Notes: generated by a model from the sequence alone, not told the origin. A stretch of 64,000 nucleotides of DNA from Paenibacillus catalpae (GCF_900112695.1 NZ_FOMT01000004.1:720863-784862); one strand, 5' to 3'. Positions 1-9,031 are shown, numbered from the stretch's first letter. Translations and numbers: made by a program.

Positions 1-335
1 ATTTCCAGAGGCAGTGCAACATTAGCCAGCACCGTACGCCATGGCATCAGGTTCGCTTCCTGAAAGACAAAGCTGGCCTGCTCATTGCCCTTTGCCGCAT
101 GGCTCTGAATGTGTACCTGACCTGAAGTGGCCTGATCCAGTCCTGCCATAATGCGCAGAAGAGTAGATTTTCCGCAGCCGGACGGTCCAACCAGCGTGAC
201 AAACTCCCCTTCTTCTATTGTTAAATGGATGCTGCTGAGCGCTACCGTACCGTTCTCATACCGCTTCGTCACATCATGGATCCGAATGGCTTCCGCCGCT
301 TGGACGGTTGTCTTCTCATCAACGGTCATATTCAT
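1..335 (-). CDS. ABC importer ATP-binding protein (5' part only; runs off the window)
   Basis: N-terminal roughly 111 codons of an ABC ATPase. Visible are the Walker A motif GPSGCGKST at about residue 50 and the Q-loop region FVFQEANLMPW near residue 90. The run after the Q-loop is typical of the nitrate/sulfonate/taurine class (SsuB/TauB/ThiZ-like), which energises import of small organic molecules with a periplasmic-type binding protein and one permease. The ATG at 335 lies 11 bases after an AAAGGAG; a GTG at 346 is also in frame. The start overlaps the 3' end of the upstream amidohydrolase, so the two are probably translated as one operon and the imported compound may be the amidohydrolase substrate (inference). 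The rest of the gene lies beyond the left edge. Confidence 0.9.
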   Translation of the reverse strand, partial: MNMTVDEKTTVQAAEAIRIHDVTKRYENGTVALSSIHLTIEEGEFVTLVGPSGCGKSTLLRIMAGLDQATSGQVHIQSHAAKGNEQASFVFQEANLMPWRTVLANVALPLE

Positions 336-1548
336 CAGCCCATTCACTCCTTTCGGGAATGTTCCTCCATGCGGCAAAGCCGCTGTTCCCCTGCCACAAG
401 CTTCCGGCGACGGGAATCCCCTCTCTAATGACCAGCTGCCGTCTTGGTAAAGCAGCTAAAGCATGCGGCGCATTTAATGCCTTTACAAGGACAAAGTCAG
501 CTGCATCTCCCGCTTTAAGCTCAAGAGAGCCGCGTGACATCCACTGAAATACCGAGGCCATTCGCAGGTCGTCGTTCCAGATATACTTCTCGGCCAGCAG
601 CCTGCCGCGCCGCAAAATATCCGGATGGCCGTAAGGTGTCCAGGCATCGAGGCCAGTATGATCAGTCGCAAGCGAGATCTTCACGCCACTTGCGGCAAGC
701 AGCGGTACAGGAGGCATCGCCGTATCAAACGGGACGCTCGTTGCCAGGTCCATAGCCTCGCCGGCCATTCGGCTTCCCAGCTCCGCAACAAGCCCGCTGT
801 CCACCTCGCCAAGTCCATAGGCGTGACTGACCGTTACTTTGCCCTTCATGCCTGCCTCCGCGGAATAGTCCAGCATCTTTTCAATGGTATACACCGCCAG
901 ATGACCGGGGTCATGCAAGTGAAGATCCACCCTTTTATCAAACTCCGTCGCAAGCTCAAACATCGTTTCCAGAGAAAGCTCGATATGGCGGTCAACACCA
1001 GCCGGATCCACTCCACCCATCAGATCGGCACCCATGCGGAGTGCTTCACGGATATAGGGCGTCGATTGCGAACGGAGCAAGCCTTGCTGCGGAAAGGCAA
1101 CCAGTTCGATTGTCATACGCGAAGCATATTCTTCTTTTAATTGAAGCATCAATTCCAGATGGGATAGTCCGATGTCCGGATCAATGTCCACATGTACCCG
1201 CGCCTCTGTAGTACCTGAGGCCAGCATGGCCTCCAGCGTTTTTACGGCCAGCTCCTTGCGGCGGTCCTTACAGCCTGCAAGCAGCTCCTTCTCCAGCTTG
1301 AACTGCTCAAAGAGGGATGAGACTGGCGTTCTTGAGATCCAGCGGTCTGATGGGAATGCTTTATCGAGATGAACATGGGCGTCACGGAAAGCCGGAAGCA
1401 GAAGCAGCCCATGTGCGTTCCAGACGGAATCGCGAGCTTCCGGAATAAGATCCGGAGCACCAACTTCCGTTATGCATCCTTTTTCAATGACCAGCGTACA
1501 TGCCCGGCCATTCATATTTATTTGTTGAATGAGTTGTCGTTCAGCCAT
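319..1548 (-). CDS. Cytosine-deaminase-like amidohydrolase
   Basis: 409-residue metal-dependent hydrolase of the amidohydrolase superfamily (CodA/AtzC-like branch). Metal-ligand signatures are in family order: the HVHLDKA segment near residue 60, DLHLHD near residue 208, SHAYGLG near residue 242 and LATDHTG near residue 294. The enzyme probably deaminates or hydrolyses a cyclic amide, pyrimidine or related heterocycle in the cytosol; the substrate cannot be read from sequence. Its 3' end overlaps the start of an ABC importer ATPase, which suggests a salvage or catabolic uptake operon. A paralogue of almost the same length is transcribed divergently from 1818. The ATG at 1548 follows a short purine-rich GGGGG-type Shine-Dalgarno. 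Confidence 0.85.
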   Translation of the reverse strand: MAERQLIQQINMNGRACTLVIEKGCITEVGAPDLIPEARDSVWNAHGLLLLPAFRDAHVHLDKAFPSDRWISRTPVSSLFEQFKLEKELLAGCKDRRKELAVKTLEAMLASGTTEARVHVDIDPDIGLSHLELMLQLKEEYASRMTIELVAFPQQGLLRSQSTPYIREALRMGADLMGGVDPAGVDRHIELSLETMFELATEFDKRVDLHLHDPGHLAVYTIEKMLDYSAEAGMKGKVTVSHAYGLGEVDSGLVAELGSRMAGEAMDLATSVPFDTAMPPVPLLAASGVKISLATDHTGLDAWTPYGHPDILRRGRLLAEKYIWNDDLRMASVFQWMSRGSLELKAGDAADFVLVKALNAPHALAALPRRQLVIREGIPVAGSLWQGNSGFAAWRNIPERSEWADEYDR

Positions 1549-1817
1549 TACGAGTCCCCCCTATTACAGGTTAATGATCTCTTTAATAACATGTCAGGTA
1601 TTTTACTTTCGCCCTTTGTCTCATTCGAATTATGGGGGCATATTGGTGATCCGTCAATTATACATGTTAAGTTTTATAACATAACATAAAAGAAGCACTT
1701 CCATTTGTGCATAGCTAAAAACAGCCAAACTCAGCCTATCCAACACTATTCCCTATATGCATAATGAAGTTCAAGACTATTTATATGTAATAAAAACTGA
1801 CACAGAGGATGGTTGCT
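1549..1817. other. Divergent intergenic region between two amidohydrolases
   Basis: About 270 AT-rich bases hold the promoters of both divergent amidohydrolase genes. I looked for purine-, thiamine- and FMN-type riboswitch cores on both strands and saw none. The ribosome binding site AGAGGA at 1804-1809 sets the start of the right-hand gene. No operator could be assigned with confidence. Confidence 0.5.
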
Positions 1818-3071
1818 ATGCTCGATATTTTGTTCACTAAATCGGCCGACCTGGTTTCGGGCCCGTTAAGGGATGTCGGAGTAAAGGACGGCAAGATTAC
1901 GTATATCGCCAATCATTCCGGAGCTGTTCCCGAGAGCAGGGAGATCTGCTGCCTGGATGGGAAGCTGCTGCTGCCCGGACTTGTCGAGCCGCATATTCAT
2001 CTGGATAAAGCGCTGCTGCTGGAGCGGATGGCAGAGGATGTGACCGAGCTCCGTCAAGCCATTGAAGTAACCTCTTACTTAAAACAGTCGTTCACCGCGG
2101 AGGATATATATGAAAGAGCCATGCGGATTATTAAGCAGGCAGTGAGCAAAGGAATAACTCATATGCGATGCCATGCCGAGATTGATCCCGTTATCGGGTT
2201 GACCTCTATGGAAGCGATGGTGGCTCTGAGACAGCAATTAAAGGGGATACTTGATATTCAGGTTGTCGCATTCCCGCAGGATGGCTTATTCCAGGACAAA
2301 AGGATGCCTATTCTTATGAAGGAGGCCGTTGCGCTCGGGGCGGACGTCATTGGCGGAATTACCTATATGGATGCAGACTTAAGCGGCCATCTGGAGCTTG
2401 TATTTGGTTTGGCTCGGCAATACGGCCTGCCGGTTGATCTGCATGTCGACTTCTCAGATAATCCCCATCAGCTTGCGATTCAGGATGTTATTCAAGCGAC
2501 CCGGAAATACGGGATGCAGGGCAAGGTTAGTGTCGGTCATTTGACTTCGCTTGGCGCTGCTGAGCGCGGGGATGCCGAGCGAATCGCCTCAGCTCTTGCA
2601 GAGGCCGGCATTCATGTGATCAGTCTGCCTCTCACCGATTTGTACTTGAACGGAAGAGGCGATCACAAAGGAGACTACCGCGGGCTTACGCCCATCTCCC
2701 TGCTTCTTAAGCATGGGGTAAACGTGATATACGGAAGCAACAATGTGCAAAATGCCTTTACCCCGTTTGGAACAACGGATCCGCTGGACGTTGGCCTCCT
2801 GCTTGCCCAAACCTCCCATCTGGGCAGCGCTAGAGACGCCCGGCAGCTCATTCACATGGCAACGGCGGGAGCAGCAGCGGCTCTTGGCCTCTCCGGCTAT
2901 GGCATCCGGATTGGATCCGACGCCGATCTGGTTGTCTGCAGCGCCAAGGACGCAAGGTCACTCCTGTATGAGCGTCCTGAGCGGGAACGCGTCTACAAAA
3001 AAGGCCGACTCGTTTCGCAGACGGATGTCATACAGCAAAACTGGCTGAGCTTGGAGACGGTTGGTAGCTGA
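1818..3071 (+). CDS. Cytosine-deaminase-like amidohydrolase (paralogue)
   Basis: 417-residue amidohydrolase, clearly homologous to the divergent gene at 319-1548: both contain a PHIHLDKA- or AHVHLDKA-type motif, an EIDP.IGL or DIDP.IGL segment, VAFPQ.GL and a DLHVD/DLHLH second metal motif. SVGHLTSLG supplies the next histidine, and the GSNNVQNAFTPFG region carries the last motif, where the other paralogue has TDHTG. This replacement of the usual Asp/His pair suggests a different substrate or metal arrangement (inference). I chose the ATG at 1818 because AGAGGA sits 8 bases upstream; an in-frame ATG at 1809 overlaps that site. The substrate is not known. The gene ends just before a palindrome array. 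Confidence 0.85.
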   Translation: MLDILFTKSADLVSGPLRDVGVKDGKITYIANHSGAVPESREICCLDGKLLLPGLVEPHIHLDKALLLERMAEDVTELRQAIEVTSYLKQSFTAEDIYERAMRIIKQAVSKGITHMRCHAEIDPVIGLTSMEAMVALRQQLKGILDIQVVAFPQDGLFQDKRMPILMKEAVALGADVIGGITYMDADLSGHLELVFGLARQYGLPVDLHVDFSDNPHQLAIQDVIQATRKYGMQGKVSVGHLTSLGAAERGDAERIASALAEAGIHVISLPLTDLYLNGRGDHKGDYRGLTPISLLLKHGVNVIYGSNNVQNAFTPFGTTDPLDVGLLLAQTSHLGSARDARQLIHMATAGAAAALGLSGYGIRIGSDADLVVCSAKDARSLLYERPERERVYKKGRLVSQTDVIQQNWLSLETVGS

Positions 3072-3120
3072 TCCCCGCGAGGTGGCTTCAGTCTCCGTGT
3101 CAAACTTATCCCATCAGCAG

Positions 3121-3442
3121 TTAAGGTCCCTTAGGGACCTTAAACACCTAACTAGCTGCTCTTTTTCCGGACTTAAGGTCCCTTAGGGACCTTATCCCCC
3201 TCGTCTACGTCCATCAGCACTCAAATCTGCTATTCCGTCTGCTTTAAGGTCCCTTAGGGACCTTAAATACCTAATTGGCTGATCTTTTCCCAGACTTAAG
3301 GTCCCTTAGGGACCTTATCCCCCTCGTCTATGTCCATTTCAGCACCCAAATCTGCTATTCCGTCTGCTTTAAGGTCCCTTAGGGACCTTAAACACCTAAC
3401 TAGCTGCTCTTTTCCCAGACTTAAGGTCCCTTAGGGACCTTA
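3121..3442. repeat. Tandem array of paired 23-bp palindromes (six copies)
   Basis: Six near-identical palindromes start at 3121, 3173, 3244, 3296, 3369 and 3421. Each has 9-10 bp arms (TTAAGGTCCC and its complement) around a TTA centre. Start-to-start distances alternate 52, 71, 52, 73, 52, so the real unit is a pair, and pairs repeat every 123-125 bp. The spacers are also conserved from unit to unit, with CACCTAACTAGCTG or ACCTAATTGGCTG in the short one and CCCCTCGTCTA followed by TCCGTCTGCTT in the long one. The layout is that of a BIME-like interspersed palindromic element. It lies between convergent genes, downstream of an amidohydrolase and a beta-mannosidase. Every copy could fold as a hairpin in RNA from either strand. 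Confidence 0.95.
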
Positions 3443-3560
3443 TCCCCTCGTCTACGTCCATTTCAGCACTCAAATCTGCCACTTCGTCTGCTTAAGATAA
3501 CAAGTTACTCCACTCACCTGCGAGAGTCTTATTAATACCGTGTGCGCAAGCGCCAGGCGA
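3443..3560. other. Intergenic tail after the palindrome array
   Basis: The last long spacer of the array continues to about 3492. After that I see no gene up to the terminator of the beta-mannosidase gene. Confidence 0.5.
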
Positions 3561-3600
3561 ATAAAAAAAGCCCTTAAGGTCTCATGGACCTTAAGGGCTT
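3560..3600 (-). terminator. Rho-independent terminator of the beta-mannosidase gene
   Basis: Inverted repeat of 14 bp: AAGCCCTTAAGGTC at 3568-3581 and its complement at 3587-3600, with a 5-base loop. On the minus strand it is followed by a run of T (3561-3567). The core AAGGTC/GACCTT is the same as that of the neighbouring palindrome array. Confidence 0.9.
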
Positions 3601-3614
3601 GCTTTTCACAACTG

Positions 3615-6152
3615 TTATTTCGCGTAGTTAAACATCGATTGAACGGTTACCCGCCCTGGTGCTGCAGCAACGAACTGTACGCTGTCCGCCGCTTTTTTCT
3701 TGAATTGAACAGTTACAGGGATACCCGGAATCAGATCGAAGAAGTTATCCGTGAAGATGCCTTCCTCCTCGGCCTGAACCCATACCTGCTTGGCCAATTG
3801 CTTAGCCGTTAAGACAAACGCCGTTCCCTCGCTGCCTGCCACTTCTTCAACCGCAATGCCAGGGTCCCCGAGCTCCAGATCCTTTGTATAGACAAAATAA
3901 TGCTCCGACCGCGCCAGCACCTTGCCTGCCTGAACAAGACGTCCAACCAGTACCGTGCCATTAGGATTAAAGCTTCCCAATTGCTCAGCCGATAAGGCGA
4001 GGACCAGCTTAGCCGAACGCGCGCCAATGGCAATGGTCTCCGAAGCATGCTTCAGCGGCTTACCGTCCAATTCATGCAGGCTCCACTCCAGTACCGCATC
4101 GATGGACTGCCCGAGATCAGACACCACATGGACGTTTGTCACATCCTCTTTCTGTTCGAACGATAAGAGAACATCCTCAAAGCTGTTCTTGATCAAATAT
4201 TGCGCTGCCTTCCATCTGCCGAAGTAATCCATGCTAGCCCAGGAAGCAACCGGCCAGCAGTCATTGATTTGCCAATAGAGCGATCCCATACAATAGTTCA
4301 TGCTGCGGCGGTGAGCTTCAATGGCCTGCTTCATGGCCTCGGCCTGCAGCACCTGACTGATATACAGGAAGGACGGAAAATCCTTCGGCTGCTTCATATA
4401 GCGGTCGGCATAATCCTTGATCAGGAAGTTGCCTCTGCCATTCTTCTGGTGATGCAGCATCACTTCGGAATCAAGTGCCATATCCTTCTCTTCCGCATAA
4501 GACCGCACGGTCTTATATTCCGGGAAAGATTGGAACCCATACTCGCTCATAAAGCGGCCAATATTCTGATTGTATTGCTCGAATGGCTCCTGCGCGTGCC
4601 ATACCGCCCAATAATGAATATCGCCATGGGAGGATTTATTCGTCGCATGCTGCTCCGAATTGCCCGTCAGACGCTGCATCGGCGATGACGGCCAATAGGC
4701 AATATCCGGTGCCATTGCCGCAACAACCTCCGGCAGAATCTGATGGAATACCGCCTCGTAATCCGCCCAGATCTGTAAGCGCTGCTCGCTCGTATATAAC
4801 TTCTTCCAGCCCCAGCCGCCGTCTTCCACATATTGCGACCATGCCGTGTCAATCTCGTTATTGCCGCACCATAACGCGATACTTGGATGGTTGCGCAAGC
4901 GGCGGACATTATCTTCCGCTTCCGCGCGCACACTATCCAGAAATGCTTCGTCGCCAGGATACATGCTGCAGGCGAACATAAAGTCCTGCCAGACCAGCAT
5001 GCCGTTCTCATCACATAATTCGTAGAAAATATCCTGCTCGTAGATTCCTCCGCCCCAAATCCGGAGCATATTAAAGTTTGATTCGATCGCGCTGCCAATC
5101 TCGTGGCGGTAACGCTCAGGAGTCACCTCGCTAAAGAAGCTGTCATTCGGAATATGGTTAGCGCCTTTCGCGAAGACCGGAATGCCGTTTACTTCGAAGA
5201 AGAACGATGAGCCATGCTCGTCCGGCTTGCGGATGAGTTTAATGGAACGAAGGCCGGTCTTAGCCGATGCCAAAGCCGGATTCGCCTCTCCTTGCGAGAG
5301 TACTGCTGTAAACGTATACAAATGAGGTTCGCCAAGACCACGCGACCACCAGAGCTTAGGCTGTTCAATCGTAAGCGGCCAAGCTACCGTCTGCAAGCCC
5401 TGCTCCAATACAACGCGGCGGATCCATTCCTGTCCGTCATTCGTACGCAGCTTAAGCTCAAATTCACCGCTGTTCTCGGAGTCAATACCGAGCTGCACCG
5501 TAATCGCAGCCTCCGCCGCCGTTACTTCATCCTGCTGAATATACAGGTCAGAGATTCTCGCGCCGCTCCACCCTCTCAGATAGACCGGCTTGCCGATCCC
5601 GCTGGTGACAAACCGCGGACCCCAGTCCCAGCCGTAATGATAAGGCGCTTTGCGCGAGAATACGCTTACTTTTTTGTCTTCCAGGCCCCCAGTAACGGAA
5701 TCATCGTTTGGTGCCGGCAGCACCGGCCCATACGCCTCCTGCTTGGCCAAGCCCTCCTCGATCGGGGAACGGAAGCGAATATATAGACGGTTGCCCTTCT
5801 CCCGTACATGAGGCTTCACATCGACTGTCCAGGTACGGAACATATTATTAGCAGACAGAATGGATACATCGTTCAAATAAACGTCGGCGTACGTATCCAG
5901 GCCTTCAAACACCAGCTCCAGGCGGGAATGACCCAGCAGCTCAGCGGAAGCATCAAATACCGACTCGTACTCCCATGTCTTCTTATCAATCCACTGCAGG
6001 TCTTTCTCGTTTGTTCCGACAAAAGGATCGGGAATAAGCTCATTCTTGAGCAGGTCCGTATGCACGCAGCCAGGCACAAATGCCGGTCTCCACTCCTGCT
6101 CTTCGCTATTCTTAAACGTCCAGTCCGCAATTTGCCACTTCAACTCGCTCAT
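3615..6152 (-). CDS. GH2 beta-mannosidase
   Basis: 845-residue glycoside hydrolase family 2 enzyme, full length for a bacterial beta-mannosidase. The jelly-roll sugar-binding domain comes first (HSRLELVFEGLDTYADVYLN), then the immunoglobulin-like domain and the TIM barrel. The acid/base motif WCGNNE has Glu433, and the nucleophile motif SEYGFQS has Glu537; this Gln-containing nucleophile motif is characteristic of beta-mannosidases within GH2. There is no signal peptide, so the enzyme is cytoplasmic and probably releases mannose from beta-manno-oligosaccharides that have been imported. The start at 6152 has AGGAGG 7 bases upstream; an in-frame start at 6230 has none. The gene is divergent from a two-component operon, and a strong terminator follows. 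Confidence 0.93.
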   Translation of the reverse strand: MSELKWQIADWTFKNSEEQEWRPAFVPGCVHTDLLKNELIPDPFVGTNEKDLQWIDKKTWEYESVFDASAELLGHSRLELVFEGLDTYADVYLNDVSILSANNMFRTWTVDVKPHVREKGNRLYIRFRSPIEEGLAKQEAYGPVLPAPNDDSVTGGLEDKKVSVFSRKAPYHYGWDWGPRFVTSGIGKPVYLRGWSGARISDLYIQQDEVTAAEAAITVQLGIDSENSGEFELKLRTNDGQEWIRRVVLEQGLQTVAWPLTIEQPKLWWSRGLGEPHLYTFTAVLSQGEANPALASAKTGLRSIKLIRKPDEHGSSFFFEVNGIPVFAKGANHIPNDSFFSEVTPERYRHEIGSAIESNFNMLRIWGGGIYEQDIFYELCDENGMLVWQDFMFACSMYPGDEAFLDSVRAEAEDNVRRLRNHPSIALWCGNNEIDTAWSQYVEDGGWGWKKLYTSEQRLQIWADYEAVFHQILPEVVAAMAPDIAYWPSSPMQRLTGNSEQHATNKSSHGDIHYWAVWHAQEPFEQYNQNIGRFMSEYGFQSFPEYKTVRSYAEEKDMALDSEVMLHHQKNGRGNFLIKDYADRYMKQPKDFPSFLYISQVLQAEAMKQAIEAHRRSMNYCMGSLYWQINDCWPVASWASMDYFGRWKAAQYLIKNSFEDVLLSFEQKEDVTNVHVVSDLGQSIDAVLEWSLHELDGKPLKHASETIAIGARSAKLVLALSAEQLGSFNPNGTVLVGRLVQAGKVLARSEHYFVYTKDLELGDPGIAVEEVAGSEGTAFVLTAKQLAKQVWVQAEEEGIFTDNFFDLIPGIPVTVQFKKKAADSVQFVAAAPGRVTVQSMFNYAK

Positions 6153-6326
6153 TAGAATCCTCCTACATGTGCCAATGCTATTCGTAAAAACGGTTGTATT
6201 CGACTGTAGTATACCGGAGTTCGGAATCAAATGTATACCACAGTTATTTATACTTTTTTCAGGCTTATTTTATAGAAAATTTGAAACCGCAGGCTACAAT
6301 GGAAGAGAAATGAGGTGCAGCTCCCT

Positions 6327-7844
6327 ATGTCCATTCGAAAAAAACTGATTTTGTCCTATGCCGCGATGATCGCTGTTCCACTCTTACTGTTTGGCCTGAC
6401 GATTGCGCTGCTGGGAAATCTATTCATAAAAGATGCCATGCCGGGGGCCGGCAGCGAAGGTGAGCCCTCCAGCCACTCTTTCCCTTTCGCCTCCATCCGC
6501 GAGCTGTTTATGGGCCGTACCGAGTTGTCATCGGGCTTACGGTTTGTTGCGGAGCATGACTCCCAGCTGTTGTCCGATCCGGCTTTTCTGTCCGCGACGG
6601 ATGCTGAGCTCCGGCAGGTCGAGGCCGGAATCATCATTGTCCATAATGACCAGATGACCTATGCTTCGCCAGGACTGTCTGCCGATACCGATACCATACT
6701 GGCTGAAGTACAAAGCGGCGGGGAACGCCAAAAGGCCAATCATCCCGGACCCCCAAGCGGCAACGAGTGGGAGGTCATCAACTATTCCGGCCCGGACGGC
6801 AGTACCGGCAAGCTTATAATGGTGACGGATATGGAGCCGGTTGCGGACTTCTTCAAACGATTGTTCCCGCTCATCCTGCTCACGCTGCTGGTGGCACTTG
6901 CCGTCACAAACGGCGTCCTGACGTATCTCGTCTCCCGCAGCATCATCCGGCCGCTGTATGCGTTGAAGGAGGCAGCCGGCCATATCCGGGAAGGCGATCT
7001 GGATCATGCCATTCAGCTTAAAAGACAGGATGAGATCGGACAGCTTGGAGCAGCCTTCGAAGAGATGCGCGTTCGCCTTCAGGCCTCTCTAGGCGCTCAG
7101 CTTGAGCTGGAGCAAGGCCGCAAAGAGCTGCTCGCTAACATTTCCCATGATCTGAAGACGCCGATCACCGCGATTCAAGGCTGCACCGAATGTCTTAGGG
7201 ACGGCATTGCCGACACCGAGGAGAAGCGTCAGAAATATGTGCAGATGATATTCGGCAAAACGACCGAGATGAACCGGATGATTGAGGAGCTGCAGCTGTA
7301 CTCGACTTTGGATACCGGCCAGCTGCCTTTCCACTGGGAAACGGTTCATTTAACGGCCTATATGATTCAGCTCGTTAATGAATTGCAGCCGGATCCCCGC
7401 TTCAGCGGTACAGAGGTTACTTTTACAGCTGACTCCAACGCGGAGTCTGCCTTCATAAGGGCAGACCAGCAAAAGCTGTACCGGGCACTCTTGAACCTGG
7501 CCAACAACAGCCTTCAGCATATGAAGGACGATCCGAAGAAGCTGCAATTCCTGCTCAATAAAGAACCGGACGGCATGTACCTTTTGCAAATAAGGGATAA
7601 TGGGGAAGGCATTCCGCAAGGCGCCCTGCCGCGCGTTTTTGATCGGTTCTTCCGGGCAGAATCCTCGCGTAGTCCGGGCAAAGGCAACAGCGGGCTTGGC
7701 CTTGCGATTGTGAAGCAAATCATAGAAGCACATGGCGGAACCGTGGCGGCTGTTAGCAGTCCGGGTGAAGGAACAACGATACAGCTCCGGTTCCCTGCCG
7801 TTAGGCAGGACAAGCCGGAGCCGGAGAATGGAGGCCCAATATGA
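6327..7844 (+). CDS. HAMP-containing sensor histidine kinase
   Basis: About 505 residues. Order of parts: a membrane segment near residues 5-30, an extracellular sensor of about 150 residues, a second membrane segment (LFPLILLTLLVALAVT), a HAMP linker, a dimerisation/phosphoacceptor domain with NISHDLKTP (His274) and an ATPase domain with N (NLANNSLQHM), G1 (DNGEGIP) and G2 (GNSGLGLAI) boxes. It autophosphorylates on His and passes the phosphate to the regulator whose gene overlaps its 3' end by 4 bases. An in-frame GTG at 6315 is an alternative start. The stimulus is unknown; the sensor domain has no recognisable fold in the sequence. Confidence 0.9.
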   Translation: MSIRKKLILSYAAMIAVPLLLFGLTIALLGNLFIKDAMPGAGSEGEPSSHSFPFASIRELFMGRTELSSGLRFVAEHDSQLLSDPAFLSATDAELRQVEAGIIIVHNDQMTYASPGLSADTDTILAEVQSGGERQKANHPGPPSGNEWEVINYSGPDGSTGKLIMVTDMEPVADFFKRLFPLILLTLLVALAVTNGVLTYLVSRSIIRPLYALKEAAGHIREGDLDHAIQLKRQDEIGQLGAAFEEMRVRLQASLGAQLELEQGRKELLANISHDLKTPITAIQGCTECLRDGIADTEEKRQKYVQMIFGKTTEMNRMIEELQLYSTLDTGQLPFHWETVHLTAYMIQLVNELQPDPRFSGTEVTFTADSNAESAFIRADQQKLYRALLNLANNSLQHMKDDPKKLQFLLNKEPDGMYLLQIRDNGEGIPQGALPRVFDRFFRAESSRSPGKGNSGLGLAIVKQIIEAHGGTVAAVSSPGEGTTIQLRFPAVRQDKPEPENGGPI

Positions 7845-8533
7845 AACGCATTTTGATAATAGAGGACGATCCGGTTATTGCCGAGGTACAGAAGGATTAT
7901 CTGCTCGCCCACAGCTTTGAAGTCGATATGGCCGAACGCGGCGATCTGGGTCTTGAGATGGCGCTGCAGAGCAGTTATGATCTGATCCTGCTTGATCTGA
8001 TGCTGCCGTCTATGGACGGCTATGAGGTATGCCGGAGGATTCGCGAGGCGAGCAATGTACCCATTCTAATCGTGTCGGCCAAGAAGGAAGAGATCGATAA
8101 GATCCGCGGCTTTGGGCTTGGAGCGGATGATTACATCCTGAAGCCATTTGGACTTGGCGAGCTGGTAGCGCGGGTAAAGGCCCATCTGTCGCGATATGAA
8201 CGGTTAGTCGGACAGGGCGAGTGGCGCCGGGATGAGCTGCGGCTGAACGGCATCCGAATCGAGAAGCAGTCCCGCCGGGTGTTCGTGAATGAGAAGGAAG
8301 TCCCTTTTACCGCCAAAGAATATGATCTGCTCCTCTTTCTTGTCACCCATCCGAACCGGGTCTTCCGAAAGGAGGATCTGTTCGAGAGAATCTGGGGAAT
8401 GGATGCCATCGGCAGCGATCATGCGACGGTCACCGTCCATATCAGCAAGCTGCGGGAGAAGATCGAGCGCGATCCGTCGAAGCCCCAATATGTCGAGACG
8501 ATCTGGGGCGTTGGGTACCGGTTCAATATTTAA
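7841..8533 (+). CDS. OmpR-family response regulator
   Basis: 230 residues: receiver domain with acidic pair Asp9-Asp10, phosphoacceptor Asp52 (LLDLMLP) and Lys101 (LKPF), followed by a winged-helix trans_reg_C domain (RVFRKEDLFERIWG, then VTVHISKLREKIE and the terminal WGVGYRF). It is a DNA-binding transcription regulator activated by the kinase encoded immediately upstream. The ATGA overlap shows translational coupling, and the next gene begins 18 bases downstream, so a three-gene operon is likely. Confidence 0.95.
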   Translation: MKRILIIEDDPVIAEVQKDYLLAHSFEVDMAERGDLGLEMALQSSYDLILLDLMLPSMDGYEVCRRIREASNVPILIVSAKKEEIDKIRGFGLGADDYILKPFGLGELVARVKAHLSRYERLVGQGEWRRDELRLNGIRIEKQSRRVFVNEKEVPFTAKEYDLLLFLVTHPNRVFRKEDLFERIWGMDAIGSDHATVTVHISKLREKIERDPSKPQYVETIWGVGYRFNI

Positions 8534-8551
8534 GAGAGGAGGACGCGACAA

Positions 8552-9031
8552 TTGAAAAAAATCAGCTTGCAGCAGCGGCGGATTTTACTCTTGCTCCATA
8601 TTATTTTTGCGGCGATTATGCTTGGCGTGCAGGTCGTGTTTATCATACTGGCCCTAACCGCATCCGTTACAAGTGATGCTGATGTGCTGCAGGCGTGCTA
8701 CACCATTATGCATCTGTTGGCCGATTCAAGCGTACGGGCATCAACGATCGGCACAACCGTAACCGGCATTGCGCTATCGTTACTGACCTCCTGGGGGCTG
8801 TTCCGCTACTACTGGATTATGGCCAAGGAAGTACTCACCCTGCTCGCTATCGCGATAGGCTTTATTGGTCTTTATGAGTGGACTTTGCGGGGATTAAACG
8901 ATAACGGCAGCTTAACCGTGCATCATACGTGGCTGCTGATCGGAATCGCTCTGCAGACCTTGTCTCTTGTCATCATGTACATTCTGTCCGTGTGGAAACC
9001 GGGCGGCAAACGAAAAGCCCCGGCCTTATAA
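8552..9031 (+). CDS. Four-helix membrane protein of unknown function
   Basis: 159 residues starting at a TTG, with GAGAGGAGG about 9 bases upstream. A basic N-terminus (MKKISLQQRR) precedes roughly four hydrophobic segments (about residues 10-34, 62-82, 87-104 and 124-146) and a short basic tail. The pattern resembles DUF2269-like small integral membrane proteins but I cannot name a family firmly. It is the last gene of the two-component operon, so it may be an accessory or target of that system (inference). Confidence 0.7.
   Translation: MKKISLQQRRILLLLHIIFAAIMLGVQVVFIILALTASVTSDADVLQACYTIMHLLADSSVRASTIGTTVTGIALSLLTSWGLFRYYWIMAKEVLTLLAIAIGFIGLYEWTLRGLNDNGSLTVHHTWLLIGIALQTLSLVIMYILSVWKPGGKRKAPAL

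Noticed and set aside
1549..1808. Purine riboswitch before the cytosine-deaminase-like genes
   Set aside because: The conserved junction and loop sequences of the purine class are absent on both strands.
3121..3442. CRISPR array
   Set aside because: The repeats are palindromic at alternating intervals, and the spacers are themselves repeated instead of unique. No cas genes are near.
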